Assembly: GCF_014236795.1 (NCBI RefSeq)
Contig: NZ_CP049017.1
Span: forward strand, 1,590,001-1,654,000
Direction of reading: 5' to 3'
DNA: 64,000 nt
From: Xanthomonas theicola
Lineage (GTDB): Bacteria; Pseudomonadota; Gammaproteobacteria; Xanthomonadales; Xanthomonadaceae
The notes under the pieces were generated by a model that saw nothing but the letters and a program-made list of their open reading frames with translations, was not told where the DNA came from and made no database searches. Position 1 is the first letter of the stretch; the number at the start of each line of letters is the position of its first letter. Below, piece by piece: positions 18,642 through 25,902 of this stretch. The position numbers and the translations under genes were made by a program.

Positions 18642-19070
18642 CGATTTCTGCCGATCATCCAGAGCATGGCGCAGCGGGATGCGACCTATGGCAAGGACGT
18701 GTCGCGCACCATCATCGCCAACCATGCGTTGCAGATCCTCTACGCTGCGCGCGAGCAGCAAGGTGCCAATGACGACTCCGAGATGCTCGGCTGCACCACC
18801 TTCCGTCGCCAGAACCTCACGCGCGGCAAGGACGTGACCCGCAGCGTATCCGAAGAGAGGGCGCTGATGCTGCCGCAGGAACTGAAGGCGATGGGCAACG
18901 ACCACGAAGTGTTCCTGTACGAAGGCATCGCGCATCCGGTCAAATGCCACAAGATCAAGTACTACAAGGACCGCCGCTTCACCGCCAGATTGCTGCCGAG
19001 GGTCGACGTGCCGACATTGCCGCCTGAAGAAATGCGAATTGAGTCACAAAATTACTGTCAATTCAGATGA
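18642..19070 (+). pseudogene. virD4: VirD4 coupling protein, C-terminal remnant
   Basis: The open frame reads RFLPIIQSMAQRDATYGKDV, SRTIIANHALQILYAAREQQ, MLGCTTFRRQNLTRGKDVTR, EERALMLPQELKAMGNDHEV, FLYEGIAHPVKCHKIKYYKD and stops at 19070. This is the last quarter of a type IV coupling ATPase (VirD4/TraG), including the PQELKAM helix. Walker A, Walker B and the membrane anchor are missing because everything upstream is replaced by the IS5 remnant. VirD4 normally docks XVIPCD effectors onto the machine, so its loss at this locus matters. In other Xanthomonas X-T4SS loci virD4 stands just before virB7, which fits the position here. Confidence 0.88.
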
Positions 19071-19452
19071 ACTGAACGTTTTTTTGCCAAATGCTTGACG
19101 AGAGCATGCGCTGCGGCACATTCTCGCGGCGTTGGTGCGGTGCAATTGGCAATTAGGACTATTGGCAATAGAAACAGGGGGGCGTGGGTTCTCAGGACGC
19201 ACGCGAGGGTGACATGGAGAGTTTGCGATCAAATTCAGTCTTTTTCGGTGTTGAATACCTGTTCCGGGACGTCGTCCGTCTTCGGGAGCACGCCCCTGTG
19301 CGCAACTCGCGTGGCCGCAGACCGCGTCGCCGGACGCGAGCGTCCGCCGCGCGCCGCACCGCGCCTTCTCTGTGGCGAAACCTGCAGTTCTCTGACCGTC
19401 GGCTGCCTGCCGACCGCCCATCGACAAATGTTTCCGCAATTCAGAGGCTCGC
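19071..19452 (+). promoter_or_regulatory. Probable promoter/leader region of the virB operon
   Basis: 382 bases without a gene between the virD4 scrap and virB7. A direct repeat ATTGGCAAT / ATTGGCAATAG lies near 19146-19171, and TTGGCA with TAGAAA 17 bases later could be a weak -35/-10 pair. Downstream of this, several GGA motifs (AGGAC, TGGAG, GGGAC, GGGAG, CGGAC) are spread over the leader. In X. citri the T4SS operon is known to be repressed by CsrA, which binds GGA motifs; applying this here is inference, and GGA is common in such DNA. Confidence 0.35.
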
Positions 19453-19899
19453 GTGAAAAGAACACATATGTTTCGGCTGATCGCCACCCTGGGCACCGTT
19501 GCGCTGTTGAGCGCCTGCGCGACCAAGCCAGCGCCCGATTTCCGCGGCAGGTGGAAGCCGGTCAACCGGTTCTCCGAGTCGACGATGGAGATCCCGCTGT
19601 ACTCGTCGTACGTGTACCAGGCCGTGCCGATGGACGGCACCCTGAAGACGATGCTCGAGCGCTGGGCCAAGGACTCGAACATGGAGCTGGCATACAGCAT
19701 CCAGTCCGACTACACCCTCTATGCGCCGGTAGCCAAGCTCAATACCACGAGCATACAGCAGGCGGTCGCCGAGCTCAGCCTGGTCTATGCGCAGGAAGGC
19801 GTCACCGTCTCCGCCGCGGGCAACCGCATTCTCGTGCAGCCATCCTCTTCTTCGCTGAGCCGGACCCCGCCGCCGGCCGGCGATGGCAAGGCGAAGTGA
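19453..19899 (+). CDS. virB7: VirB7 outer-membrane lipoprotein with N0-like domain
   Basis: Part of the T4SS outer-membrane core ring with VirB9 and VirB10; 148 aa, far longer than the short Agrobacterium VirB7 but normal for the Xanthomonas type. The signal sequence ends in lipobox LLSAC (Cys22). The mature part (about residues 45-130: YVYQAVPMDGTLKTMLERWA, TLYAPVAKLNTTSIQQAVAE) looks like the N0 domain found in secretins and X-T4SS VirB7. The start is taken as GTG 19453, with AGAGG five bases upstream; ATG 19468 is the alternative. First gene of the virB7-virB6 operon. Confidence 0.92.
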   Translation: MKRTHMFRLIATLGTVALLSACATKPAPDFRGRWKPVNRFSESTMEIPLYSSYVYQAVPMDGTLKTMLERWAKDSNMELAYSIQSDYTLYAPVAKLNTTSIQQAVAELSLVYAQEGVTVSAAGNRILVQPSSSSLSRTPPPAGDGKAK

Positions 19900-19958
19900 C
19901 GTTACCTCGGGGGCATCGCATGCCGCCGCAGCCATGTTACGTAACCCGGTGAAGTCTG

Positions 19959-20960
19959 ATGTTCGGTAAAAAACCAATTGAGAGCGAAAGCGTCAACAAG
20001 GCGGTTGCAAAGGCTGTCGACTACGAGGTCAGCATCGCCGATCTGGCGCGGCGCAGCGAGCGCCGCGCATGGTGGATTGCGTTCGGCGCGATCGTCATGT
20101 GCCTGCTGCTGGGAGGCGGCTACTACTACATGCTGCCGTTGAAGGAGAAGGTGCCTTATCTGGTGATGGCCGATGCGTACACCGGGACCTCGACGGTATC
20201 GGTGCTGGAGAATCCCGCCGATGTCCAGAGCATCACCGCCAGCGAGGCGTTGGCCAGGAGCAATGTGGCCCGCTTCATCACCGCCCGCGAGTCCTACGAT
20301 TTCGAGATTATGGGGCTGAACGACTGGAGTCTGGTCTTCTCGATGGCGCCATCAGAAACCGCGGTGGGCAGCGAGTACCAGTCGCTGCATTCGCCCAACA
20401 ATCCCGCGTCGCCGTACTACACCTATGGCAAGGTCCGCTCCATTCGCGTGAACATCTTGAGCATCACCCTGCTTGGCGGCGGCGGCAAGCCGTACACCGG
20501 CGCCAATGTCCGCTTCCAGCGCAGCGTCTACGACAAGAAGACCGGACAGACGACGCTGCTGGACAATAAGTTCGCGATCATGGGTTTTCGATACAGCGCC
20601 AATCTCATGATGAAGGAGGAACTTCGCGTGCAGAACCCGCTGGGCTTCCAGGTCACCGATTACCGGGTCGACAACGACTACGCGGCAATCCCTGCGCCGC
20701 CGCCGCAAGCGTTCCAGGCGCCAGCCGCCGCGGCCGGCCAGCCGCAACTCGCGCCCGGACAGGCGCCGGCGCAGCCGCTGCCAGGGCCGCCGGGCCAGCC
20801 GGTAGCGCCCGGGACGAATGGCGGATTGCCTCCCCAGCAGCAGATCCCGCCGCGCACCCCGGTCAGCGCGCCGGCCTATCCGGGAATGCAGCCGGCCACC
20901 GCGGCGCCCACGCCCAACGTTGCACCCCAGAACAATGGCAATGGAGCGAACGTTCGATGA
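19959..20960 (+). CDS. virB8: VirB8 inner-membrane assembly protein
   Basis: Bitopic inner-membrane T4SS component of 333 aa. A short cytoplasmic N-terminus is followed by one membrane segment (about residues 38-58, WWIAFGAIVMCLLLGGGYYY). The periplasmic VirB8 domain (NTF2-like) covers about residues 70-235, with ASEALARSNVARFITARESY, typical of the fold. The C-terminal 90 residues are Pro/Gln/Ala-rich and probably disordered, an extension not present in Agrobacterium VirB8. Its stop overlaps the virB9 start (ATGA), showing translational coupling. Confidence 0.94.
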   Translation: MFGKKPIESESVNKAVAKAVDYEVSIADLARRSERRAWWIAFGAIVMCLLLGGGYYYMLPLKEKVPYLVMADAYTGTSTVSVLENPADVQSITASEALARSNVARFITARESYDFEIMGLNDWSLVFSMAPSETAVGSEYQSLHSPNNPASPYYTYGKVRSIRVNILSITLLGGGGKPYTGANVRFQRSVYDKKTGQTTLLDNKFAIMGFRYSANLMMKEELRVQNPLGFQVTDYRVDNDYAAIPAPPPQAFQAPAAAAGQPQLAPGQAPAQPLPGPPGQPVAPGTNGGLPPQQQIPPRTPVSAPAYPGMQPATAAPTPNVAPQNNGNGANVR

Positions 20961-21718
20961 GTTTCATGACGAAAACCGGTTCGGCATGTGCCGCAATGCT
21001 GGCATCGGCCTTGTTTGCGCCGCTTGCCTCGGCGCAGGTGGTTCAACAATATGAGTACGAACCCGACAGGATCTACCAGGTGCGGACCGGCCTGGGGATC
21101 ACGACACAGGTCGAGCTCAGCCCGAACGAGAAGATCCTCGACTACAGCACCGGGTTTACCAGCGGCTGGGAACTGAGCCGCCGCGAGAACGTGTTCTACC
21201 TGAAGCCGAAGAACGTCGACGTCGACACCAACATGATGATCCGTACGGCGACCCATTCCTATATCCTGGAATTGAAGGTTGTCGCCACGGATTGGCAGCG
21301 GCTGGAGCAGGCCAAGCAGGCGGGTGTGCAATACAAGGTGACCTTCACCTATCCCAAGGACACCAGCTTCGCTGCCGCCAGCGAGGAGGTGAAGGACGAG
21401 TCCCAGCTCGATACCCGTCTCTCCAAGGGGCGCCATTACTATTTCGACTACGACTATTCGACACGTTCGAAGCAGACCTGGATCGTGCCGAACAGCGTCT
21501 ACGACGACGGCAAGTTCACCTACATCAAGATGGATCTGACGCGCTTCCCGACGGGCAATTTCCCGGCCGTGTTCGGTCGCGAAAAAGAGAATGACGAGGA
21601 TTTTCTGGTCAATACCACAGTCGAGGGCAATGCCCTGATCGTCCACGGAACCTATCCTTTCCTGGTTGTCCGCCATGGCAAGAATGTTGTCGGCTTGCGT
21701 AGGAATAAGCAAAAGTGA
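20957..21718 (+). CDS. virB9: VirB9 outer-membrane core component
   Basis: Periplasmic/outer-membrane core-complex protein of 253 aa. The signal peptide reads MSFMTKTGSACAAMLASALF and ends at LASAQ. The N-terminal domain includes RTGLGITTQVELSPNEKILD (VirB9/TrbG signature region). The C-terminal domain contains YYFDYDYSTRSKQTWIVPNS, IKMDLTRFPTGNFPAVF and VVRHGKNVVGLRRNKQ, which in other systems binds VirB7 and VirB10. It overlaps virB8 by four bases and shares GTGA with virB10. Confidence 0.95.
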   Translation: MSFMTKTGSACAAMLASALFAPLASAQVVQQYEYEPDRIYQVRTGLGITTQVELSPNEKILDYSTGFTSGWELSRRENVFYLKPKNVDVDTNMMIRTATHSYILELKVVATDWQRLEQAKQAGVQYKVTFTYPKDTSFAAASEEVKDESQLDTRLSKGRHYYFDYDYSTRSKQTWIVPNSVYDDGKFTYIKMDLTRFPTGNFPAVFGREKENDEDFLVNTTVEGNALIVHGTYPFLVVRHGKNVVGLRRNKQK

Positions 21719-22896
21719 ACTCGAACATACCTCCGTCTGACGAAAATAACGGCCACGAACGGCCGCGCGCTCCGCAAGCAGGCGATGTGGGCAACGAAAA
21801 TCCCTATTTCGCCCGCCAGCGCCAGGCTGCCGATCCGGATCTCGATGCCAACGAGCCGGTGCTGCGTTCCAGCGACGTCCAGAAGCTCAACCGCAAGGCG
21901 CTTGTGTTCCTCGCCGCCATCGCCTTGCTGCTGACCGTCGTCATTCTCTGGCTGTTCAGCGGCACCGGCTCCAACCAACCGCCGCCAAAGCCGAAGCAGG
22001 AGGCGGTCGTCGCGCCTGCGCTGCCGCAGACCCAGACGGCCGCGCCGTTGCCGACACAGACGGCAGAACCGGTGGCGTTGGAGCAGCAGCCGAGCCTGCC
22101 GCCGCTGCCGCCGCTGCCGACCGACAACGAGATGTCGGCTGCGCCCACGCGCCAGGAACGTGGGCCGTCGCTGCTCGAACGGCGCATGGCGGGCATGCAG
22201 GAGCCGGCCGGCGGCGCGCAACAGGGGCTGGGCGGCATATTGCCTGGTCAGCAGCCGGGCACCGCGCCGCAGGCGCAGGAGCAGGAGACTTCCGCCAAGC
22301 CCATCGCAAATCCCGACGGCCTGCTGGTGCGCGGCACCTACATCCGCTGCGTGCTCGAGACGCGGATCATCACCGATTTCCCCGGTTTCACGTCCTGCAT
22401 CGTCACCGAGCCGGTCTACTCCATCAACGGCAGGCGCCTGCTGCTGCCGAAGGGTTCGAAGATCCTCGGCCAATACGGTGCGATCGAGCCCACCGGTCCG
22501 CGGATGCAGGTGGTATGGGATCGCATCACCACGCCGACCGGGATCGATGTCACGCTGCTGGGCCCTGGCATCGACAACTTGGGCAGCGCGGGGCATCCGG
22601 GCCAATACAATGCGCACTGGGGCAGCCGGATCTCGTCCGCGTTGATGATCAGCATGCTCAGCGACGCGTTCAAATGGGCAGCGGCTGAAAACGGGCCTTC
22701 GACCACCACGGTCGGCCTCAACTCTGGAATCGTCACCGAGCAACCGTTCGAGAGCAATACGGCGCAGTCCATCCAGCGGCTGGCGGACCAGGCGCTGGAA
22801 CGTCGCCGGCCCGCCACCGTGACCATCAATCAAGGCACCGTGGTCAGCGTCTATGTGGCAAAAGACGTCGATTTCACCGCCGTGTTGCCGCGTTGA
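21715..22896 (+). CDS. virB10: VirB10 core-complex scaffold
   Basis: Spans both membranes and forms the outer pore; 393 aa. The start is GTG 21715 overlapping the virB9 TGA. A cytoplasmic tail of about 60 residues precedes the membrane helix (62-81, ALVFLAAIALLLTVVILWLF). A Pro/Gln-rich periplasmic linker with PSLPPLPPLPT follows. The TrbI/VirB10 domain starts near residue 200 (GTYIRCVLETRIITDFPGFT) and contains LLLPKGSKILGQYG and the antenna/pore helices around SRISSALMISMLSDAFKWA. The end VTINQGTVVSVYVAKDVDF is canonical. Confidence 0.96.
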   Translation: MNSNIPPSDENNGHERPRAPQAGDVGNENPYFARQRQAADPDLDANEPVLRSSDVQKLNRKALVFLAAIALLLTVVILWLFSGTGSNQPPPKPKQEAVVAPALPQTQTAAPLPTQTAEPVALEQQPSLPPLPPLPTDNEMSAAPTRQERGPSLLERRMAGMQEPAGGAQQGLGGILPGQQPGTAPQAQEQETSAKPIANPDGLLVRGTYIRCVLETRIITDFPGFTSCIVTEPVYSINGRRLLLPKGSKILGQYGAIEPTGPRMQVVWDRITTPTGIDVTLLGPGIDNLGSAGHPGQYNAHWGSRISSALMISMLSDAFKWAAAENGPSTTTVGLNSGIVTEQPFESNTAQSIQRLADQALERRRPATVTINQGTVVSVYVAKDVDFTAVLPR

Positions 22897-22914
22897 TCGC
22901 GCAAGGACCTCGCC

Positions 22915-23955
22915 GTGACTTTCGACGACTCGCCGACCGCGCAGATCTCCACGGATTTCCTGGATTACCAGTATTCGGTGCTGGGCATCCTGGATTATCT
23001 GAATTCGCCGGACGTCACGGAAATCTGCATCAACCGTCCCGGCGAGTTGTACCTGGAGACGCTGCGCGGCTGGCGGAAAATGGATATCCCGTCGCTGACC
23101 TTCGATCGGGCCCGCCAGTTCTGTACCGCCGTGGTCAACGAAAGCAATACCGGCCAGCGCATCACCGATACCGATCCGGTGGTGTCGCTGACCTTCCCGA
23201 CCGGCCAGCGCGCCCAATTCGTCATCCCTCCTGCCTGCGATGCAGGCAAGGTGTCGATCACGATCCGCCTGCCGTCCAAGCACACCAAGACGCTTGAACA
23301 ATACAAGGAAGACGGGTTCTTCGATGAGATCCTGGAGCAGGAAATGGGTGCCAGCGACCAGGATCGTGAGTTGCTGGAGTTGCGACGGGAGAAAAACTAC
23401 GCCGAGTTCTTCAAGAAGGCGGTGCTGTTCAAGAAGAACGTCGTCGTCGCCGGCGCCACCGGCAGCGGCAAGACCACGTTCATGAAGTCGTTGGTGAATC
23501 ACATTCCCAATGAAGAGCGTCTGGTGACGATCGAGGATGCGCGTGAGCTGTTCATCAGCCAGCCCAATTCGGTGCATTTGCTTTATTCGAAAGGCGGACA
23601 AAGTACGAGCAACGTGACCGCCAAGAGCTGCATGGAGGCCTGCCTGCGCATGAAGCCCGATCGCATCATCCTGGCGGAGCTGCGCGGCGACGAATCGTTC
23701 TACTTCATCCGGAACTGCGCATCCGGCCATCCTGGTTCCATCACCAGTTGCCATGCCGGCAGCATCGGCCAGACCTGGGACCAGTTGGCGCTGATGGTGA
23801 AAGCCTCGTCCGAGGGCTCGGGGCTGGAGTTTTCGGTCATCAAGCGATTGCTGATGATGACCATCGACATCGTGGTGCACATCAAGTCGCATGCCGGCCG
23901 TCGCTACATCACCGGCATCGATTTCGACCCGGAGCGGACGCTTCATGGGCATTGA
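22915..23955 (+). CDS. virB11: VirB11 traffic ATPase
   Basis: Hexameric cytoplasmic ATPase of 346 aa that powers assembly and substrate transfer. The start is GTG 22915 (MTFDDSPTAQ), 18 bases after virB10. The N-terminal domain (to about residue 150) includes YLNSPDVTEICINRPGELYL. The RecA-like domain has Walker A VVAGATGSGKTTFMK (about 177-190), the Asp box IEDARELF, Walker B RIILAELRGDE and the His box GHPGSITSCHAGS. All catalytic motifs are intact. Confidence 0.97.
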   Translation: MTFDDSPTAQISTDFLDYQYSVLGILDYLNSPDVTEICINRPGELYLETLRGWRKMDIPSLTFDRARQFCTAVVNESNTGQRITDTDPVVSLTFPTGQRAQFVIPPACDAGKVSITIRLPSKHTKTLEQYKEDGFFDEILEQEMGASDQDRELLELRREKNYAEFFKKAVLFKKNVVVAGATGSGKTTFMKSLVNHIPNEERLVTIEDARELFISQPNSVHLLYSKGGQSTSNVTAKSCMEACLRMKPDRIILAELRGDESFYFIRNCASGHPGSITSCHAGSIGQTWDQLALMVKASSEGSGLEFSVIKRLLMMTIDIVVHIKSHAGRRYITGIDFDPERTLHGH

Positions 23956-24090
23956 TGAATATATTCACCGAAGTGATGCGGGCGCCGCCGTGGATTGACT
24001 TTGGGGTTCCCTTCGAACACGATTGATTTGCGTCATCTGCGACTCGTTGGCTGCTTGCCGCTAAGTCGATGGATAAAGGAGTGTGACGGA

Positions 24091-24948
24091 ATGTTGCCAG
24101 GCATGGAACTCCTGAGCTGCCCCGAAATGGCGGTTCCGGCTGAAGTGATGCAGCACGTCGTGCGCGTCGAATCGTCGTACAATCCGCTCGCGATCGGCGT
24201 GGTCGGCGGCCGCTTGGTGCGCCAGCCGCAAAACATCGCCGAGGCCGTCGCCACCGCGCGGATGCTCGAGGCGAAGGGCTACAACTTCTCGCTCGGCCTG
24301 GGCCAGGTCAACCGCTACAACCTCCTGAAATACGGGCTCGACTCCTACGAAAAGGCGTTCAAGACCTGCCCCAACCTGCAGGCCGCCTCCAGGATCCTGG
24401 CCGAGTGTCATGGCCGTTCGGGCGGCAACTGGGGCAAGTCGTTCAGTTGCTACTACTCGGGCAACTTCGAGACCGGCTACAGGCATGGCTATGTGCAGAA
24501 GGTCTACGCCTCCATCAACCAGGGCAGGGCGCAGGCCGACATTCCTGCGGGAGCGATTCCACTGGTGTCGTCCGGCGTGCGCCGCGCCGCCACCGAAGCG
24601 GCGAGGGCGTCGGTCGTGCGCGAACTCGACTCGGTGGTGTCGCGGCGCATCCAGGCAGCCAACCAGTTGGCCGACGGGTTGGCCTCGCAGCCGCAGCCGT
24701 CGGTGCTCCATCCGGCGGCCGCTGCGGCACGGCCTGCCGGCGAGACCGCGCAAGCGGCTGCGACCGATCCGGATCTCTATGTGATACGGCCGACAGGCGC
24801 CGGCAAAGGAATGGCGGTACCTGCTGGTGGCGGAGCCGGTCCAGCTTCGCATGCTTCCGCGAATAGGCCGCAGCCTATCGTGGGAGCGGATGTCCCTGGC
24901 TCGAATTCTCCGCCGCCGGCCGCTGGCGACGGGGCTTTTGTGTTCTAG
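24091..24948 (+). CDS. virB1: VirB1 lytic transglycosylase
   Basis: Opens the peptidoglycan for T4SS assembly. 285 aa from ATG 24091 (MLPGMELLSC), chosen because AAAGGAG stands just upstream; a longer frame to 23995 has no ribosome site. The SLT domain covers about residues 10-140: catalytic Glu in HVVRVESSYNPLAIGVVGGR, then SLGLGQVNRYNL, with GNFETGYRHGYVQKVYAS closing the fold. The C-terminal half is Ala/Pro-rich and low in complexity. No classical signal peptide is obvious in the chosen start, as in some VirB1 proteins. It sits between virB11 and virB2, the usual Xanthomonas order. Confidence 0.88.
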   Translation: MLPGMELLSCPEMAVPAEVMQHVVRVESSYNPLAIGVVGGRLVRQPQNIAEAVATARMLEAKGYNFSLGLGQVNRYNLLKYGLDSYEKAFKTCPNLQAASRILAECHGRSGGNWGKSFSCYYSGNFETGYRHGYVQKVYASINQGRAQADIPAGAIPLVSSGVRRAATEAARASVVRELDSVVSRRIQAANQLADGLASQPQPSVLHPAAAAARPAGETAQAAATDPDLYVIRPTGAGKGMAVPAGGGAGPASHASANRPQPIVGADVPGSNSPPPAAGDGAFVF

Positions 24949-25018
24949 CCAGCCAAAGTAGTGCCGTCATGGAAATGACATTTTCGACCACTCGCTGTTC
25001 AAAATCAGGAGATATGTT

Positions 25019-25420
25019 ATGAAGCTCAATAAGATTGAAATATCCGCCGGCACAAACGTTGCTGGCATGGCGGCGCTGAAATCCATGCTGTTCGTAATAG
25101 CACTGCTGGCCGCCAACGTCGCGATGGCGACAAGTGGTTATGCCGGTGCCGATAAGAAGGTCTGTGGCTTCCTGAGCAACGTCAACAATATCCTGAACAT
25201 GGGATCCGTCGCGGTGGTGACCATCGCCGTCATCGTGGCCGGATACCAGATCGCGTTTGCGCACAAGCGCATCTCCGAAGTTTCGCCGATCCTGATCGGT
25301 GGCGTGCTGATCGGTGCCGCTGGCCAGTTGGCCAACATGCTGATCGGCGATACCGGCCAGACCTCGTGCATCAAGAGCACCGGATCCCTGGTCATGCAGG
25401 CCATCCAGCACTATGCATAA
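25019..25420 (+). CDS. virB2: VirB2 pilin
   Basis: Pilus subunit precursor of 133 aa. A long signal region ends LLAANVAMA before TSGYAGADKKVCGFLSN. The mature part has two hydrophobic helices (GSVAVVTIAVIVAGYQIAFA and ISPILIGG-like VSPILIGGVLIGAAGQLANM) separated by a short basic loop AHKRIS, the TrbC/VirB2 pattern. Two Cys residues flank the helices (VCGF, SCIK) and may form a disulphide. AGGAG about eight bases upstream supports ATG 25019. It overlaps virB3 by eight bases. Confidence 0.93.
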   Translation: MKLNKIEISAGTNVAGMAALKSMLFVIALLAANVAMATSGYAGADKKVCGFLSNVNNILNMGSVAVVTIAVIVAGYQIAFAHKRISEVSPILIGGVLIGAAGQLANMLIGDTGQTSCIKSTGSLVMQAIQHYA

Positions 25421-25724
25421 GAACGTGCTCTTCCGTGGCTGCACGCGTCCTGCGATGTTCCTGGGAGTGCCCTATATTCCCTTCTTCATCGGTGCGGGCG
25501 GCGGCTTATTGATGGGCATTTACTTCGATCTGTGGTTTCTGCTGCTCATCCCGGTGATCATTTTCATCATGCAGCAGATGACCAAGCGCGACGAGATGAT
25601 ATTCAGAATGCTCGGATTGCGCTGGCTGTTCAGGATGCGTGTGTGCAACCTGCAGCGCTACGGCGGCATGTGGGTGTTTTCTCCCAACGAGTACCGGAGG
25701 AACGTCCCAGGCGCCAAGCCGTAG
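25413..25724 (+). CDS. virB3: VirB3 inner-membrane protein
   Basis: Small T4SS inner-membrane protein of 103 aa. MHKNVLFRGCTRPAMFLGVP is the typical VirB3 start (FRGxTRPAM), followed by two membrane helices (YIPFFIGAGGGLLMGIYFDL and FLLLIPVIIFIMQQMTKRD). The family works next to VirB4, which is the next gene. The overlap with virB2 indicates coupling. Confidence 0.94.
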   Translation: MHKNVLFRGCTRPAMFLGVPYIPFFIGAGGGLLMGIYFDLWFLLLIPVIIFIMQQMTKRDEMIFRMLGLRWLFRMRVCNLQRYGGMWVFSPNEYRRNVPGAKP

Positions 25725-25747
25725 GTCGACGGGCGTGACGGCCTCGG

Positions 25748-25780
25748 CCCCATGCACGAATGCTCGGTTCATGCATGGGG
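25748..25780 (+). terminator. Strong hairpin between virB3 and virB4
   Basis: CCCCATGCA (25748-25756) pairs perfectly with TGCATGGGG (25772-25780) around a 15-base loop, in the 178-base gap between virB3 and virB4. It is followed by TTGTTC rather than a run of T, so it is more likely a partial terminator or an mRNA processing/stability element that adjusts pilin versus ATPase levels than a full stop. Confidence 0.5.
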
Positions 25781-25902
25781 TTGTTCGGTCTTCCGCACCG
25801 CTATGCAATATGCCGTTCATGTAGGCGAATGATTGTTCGACTGTTCCCGCCTCGTACGAGTCGGGCCTTGGCAAGACGCAATGGACTCAGAGTCATCCCA
25901 CT

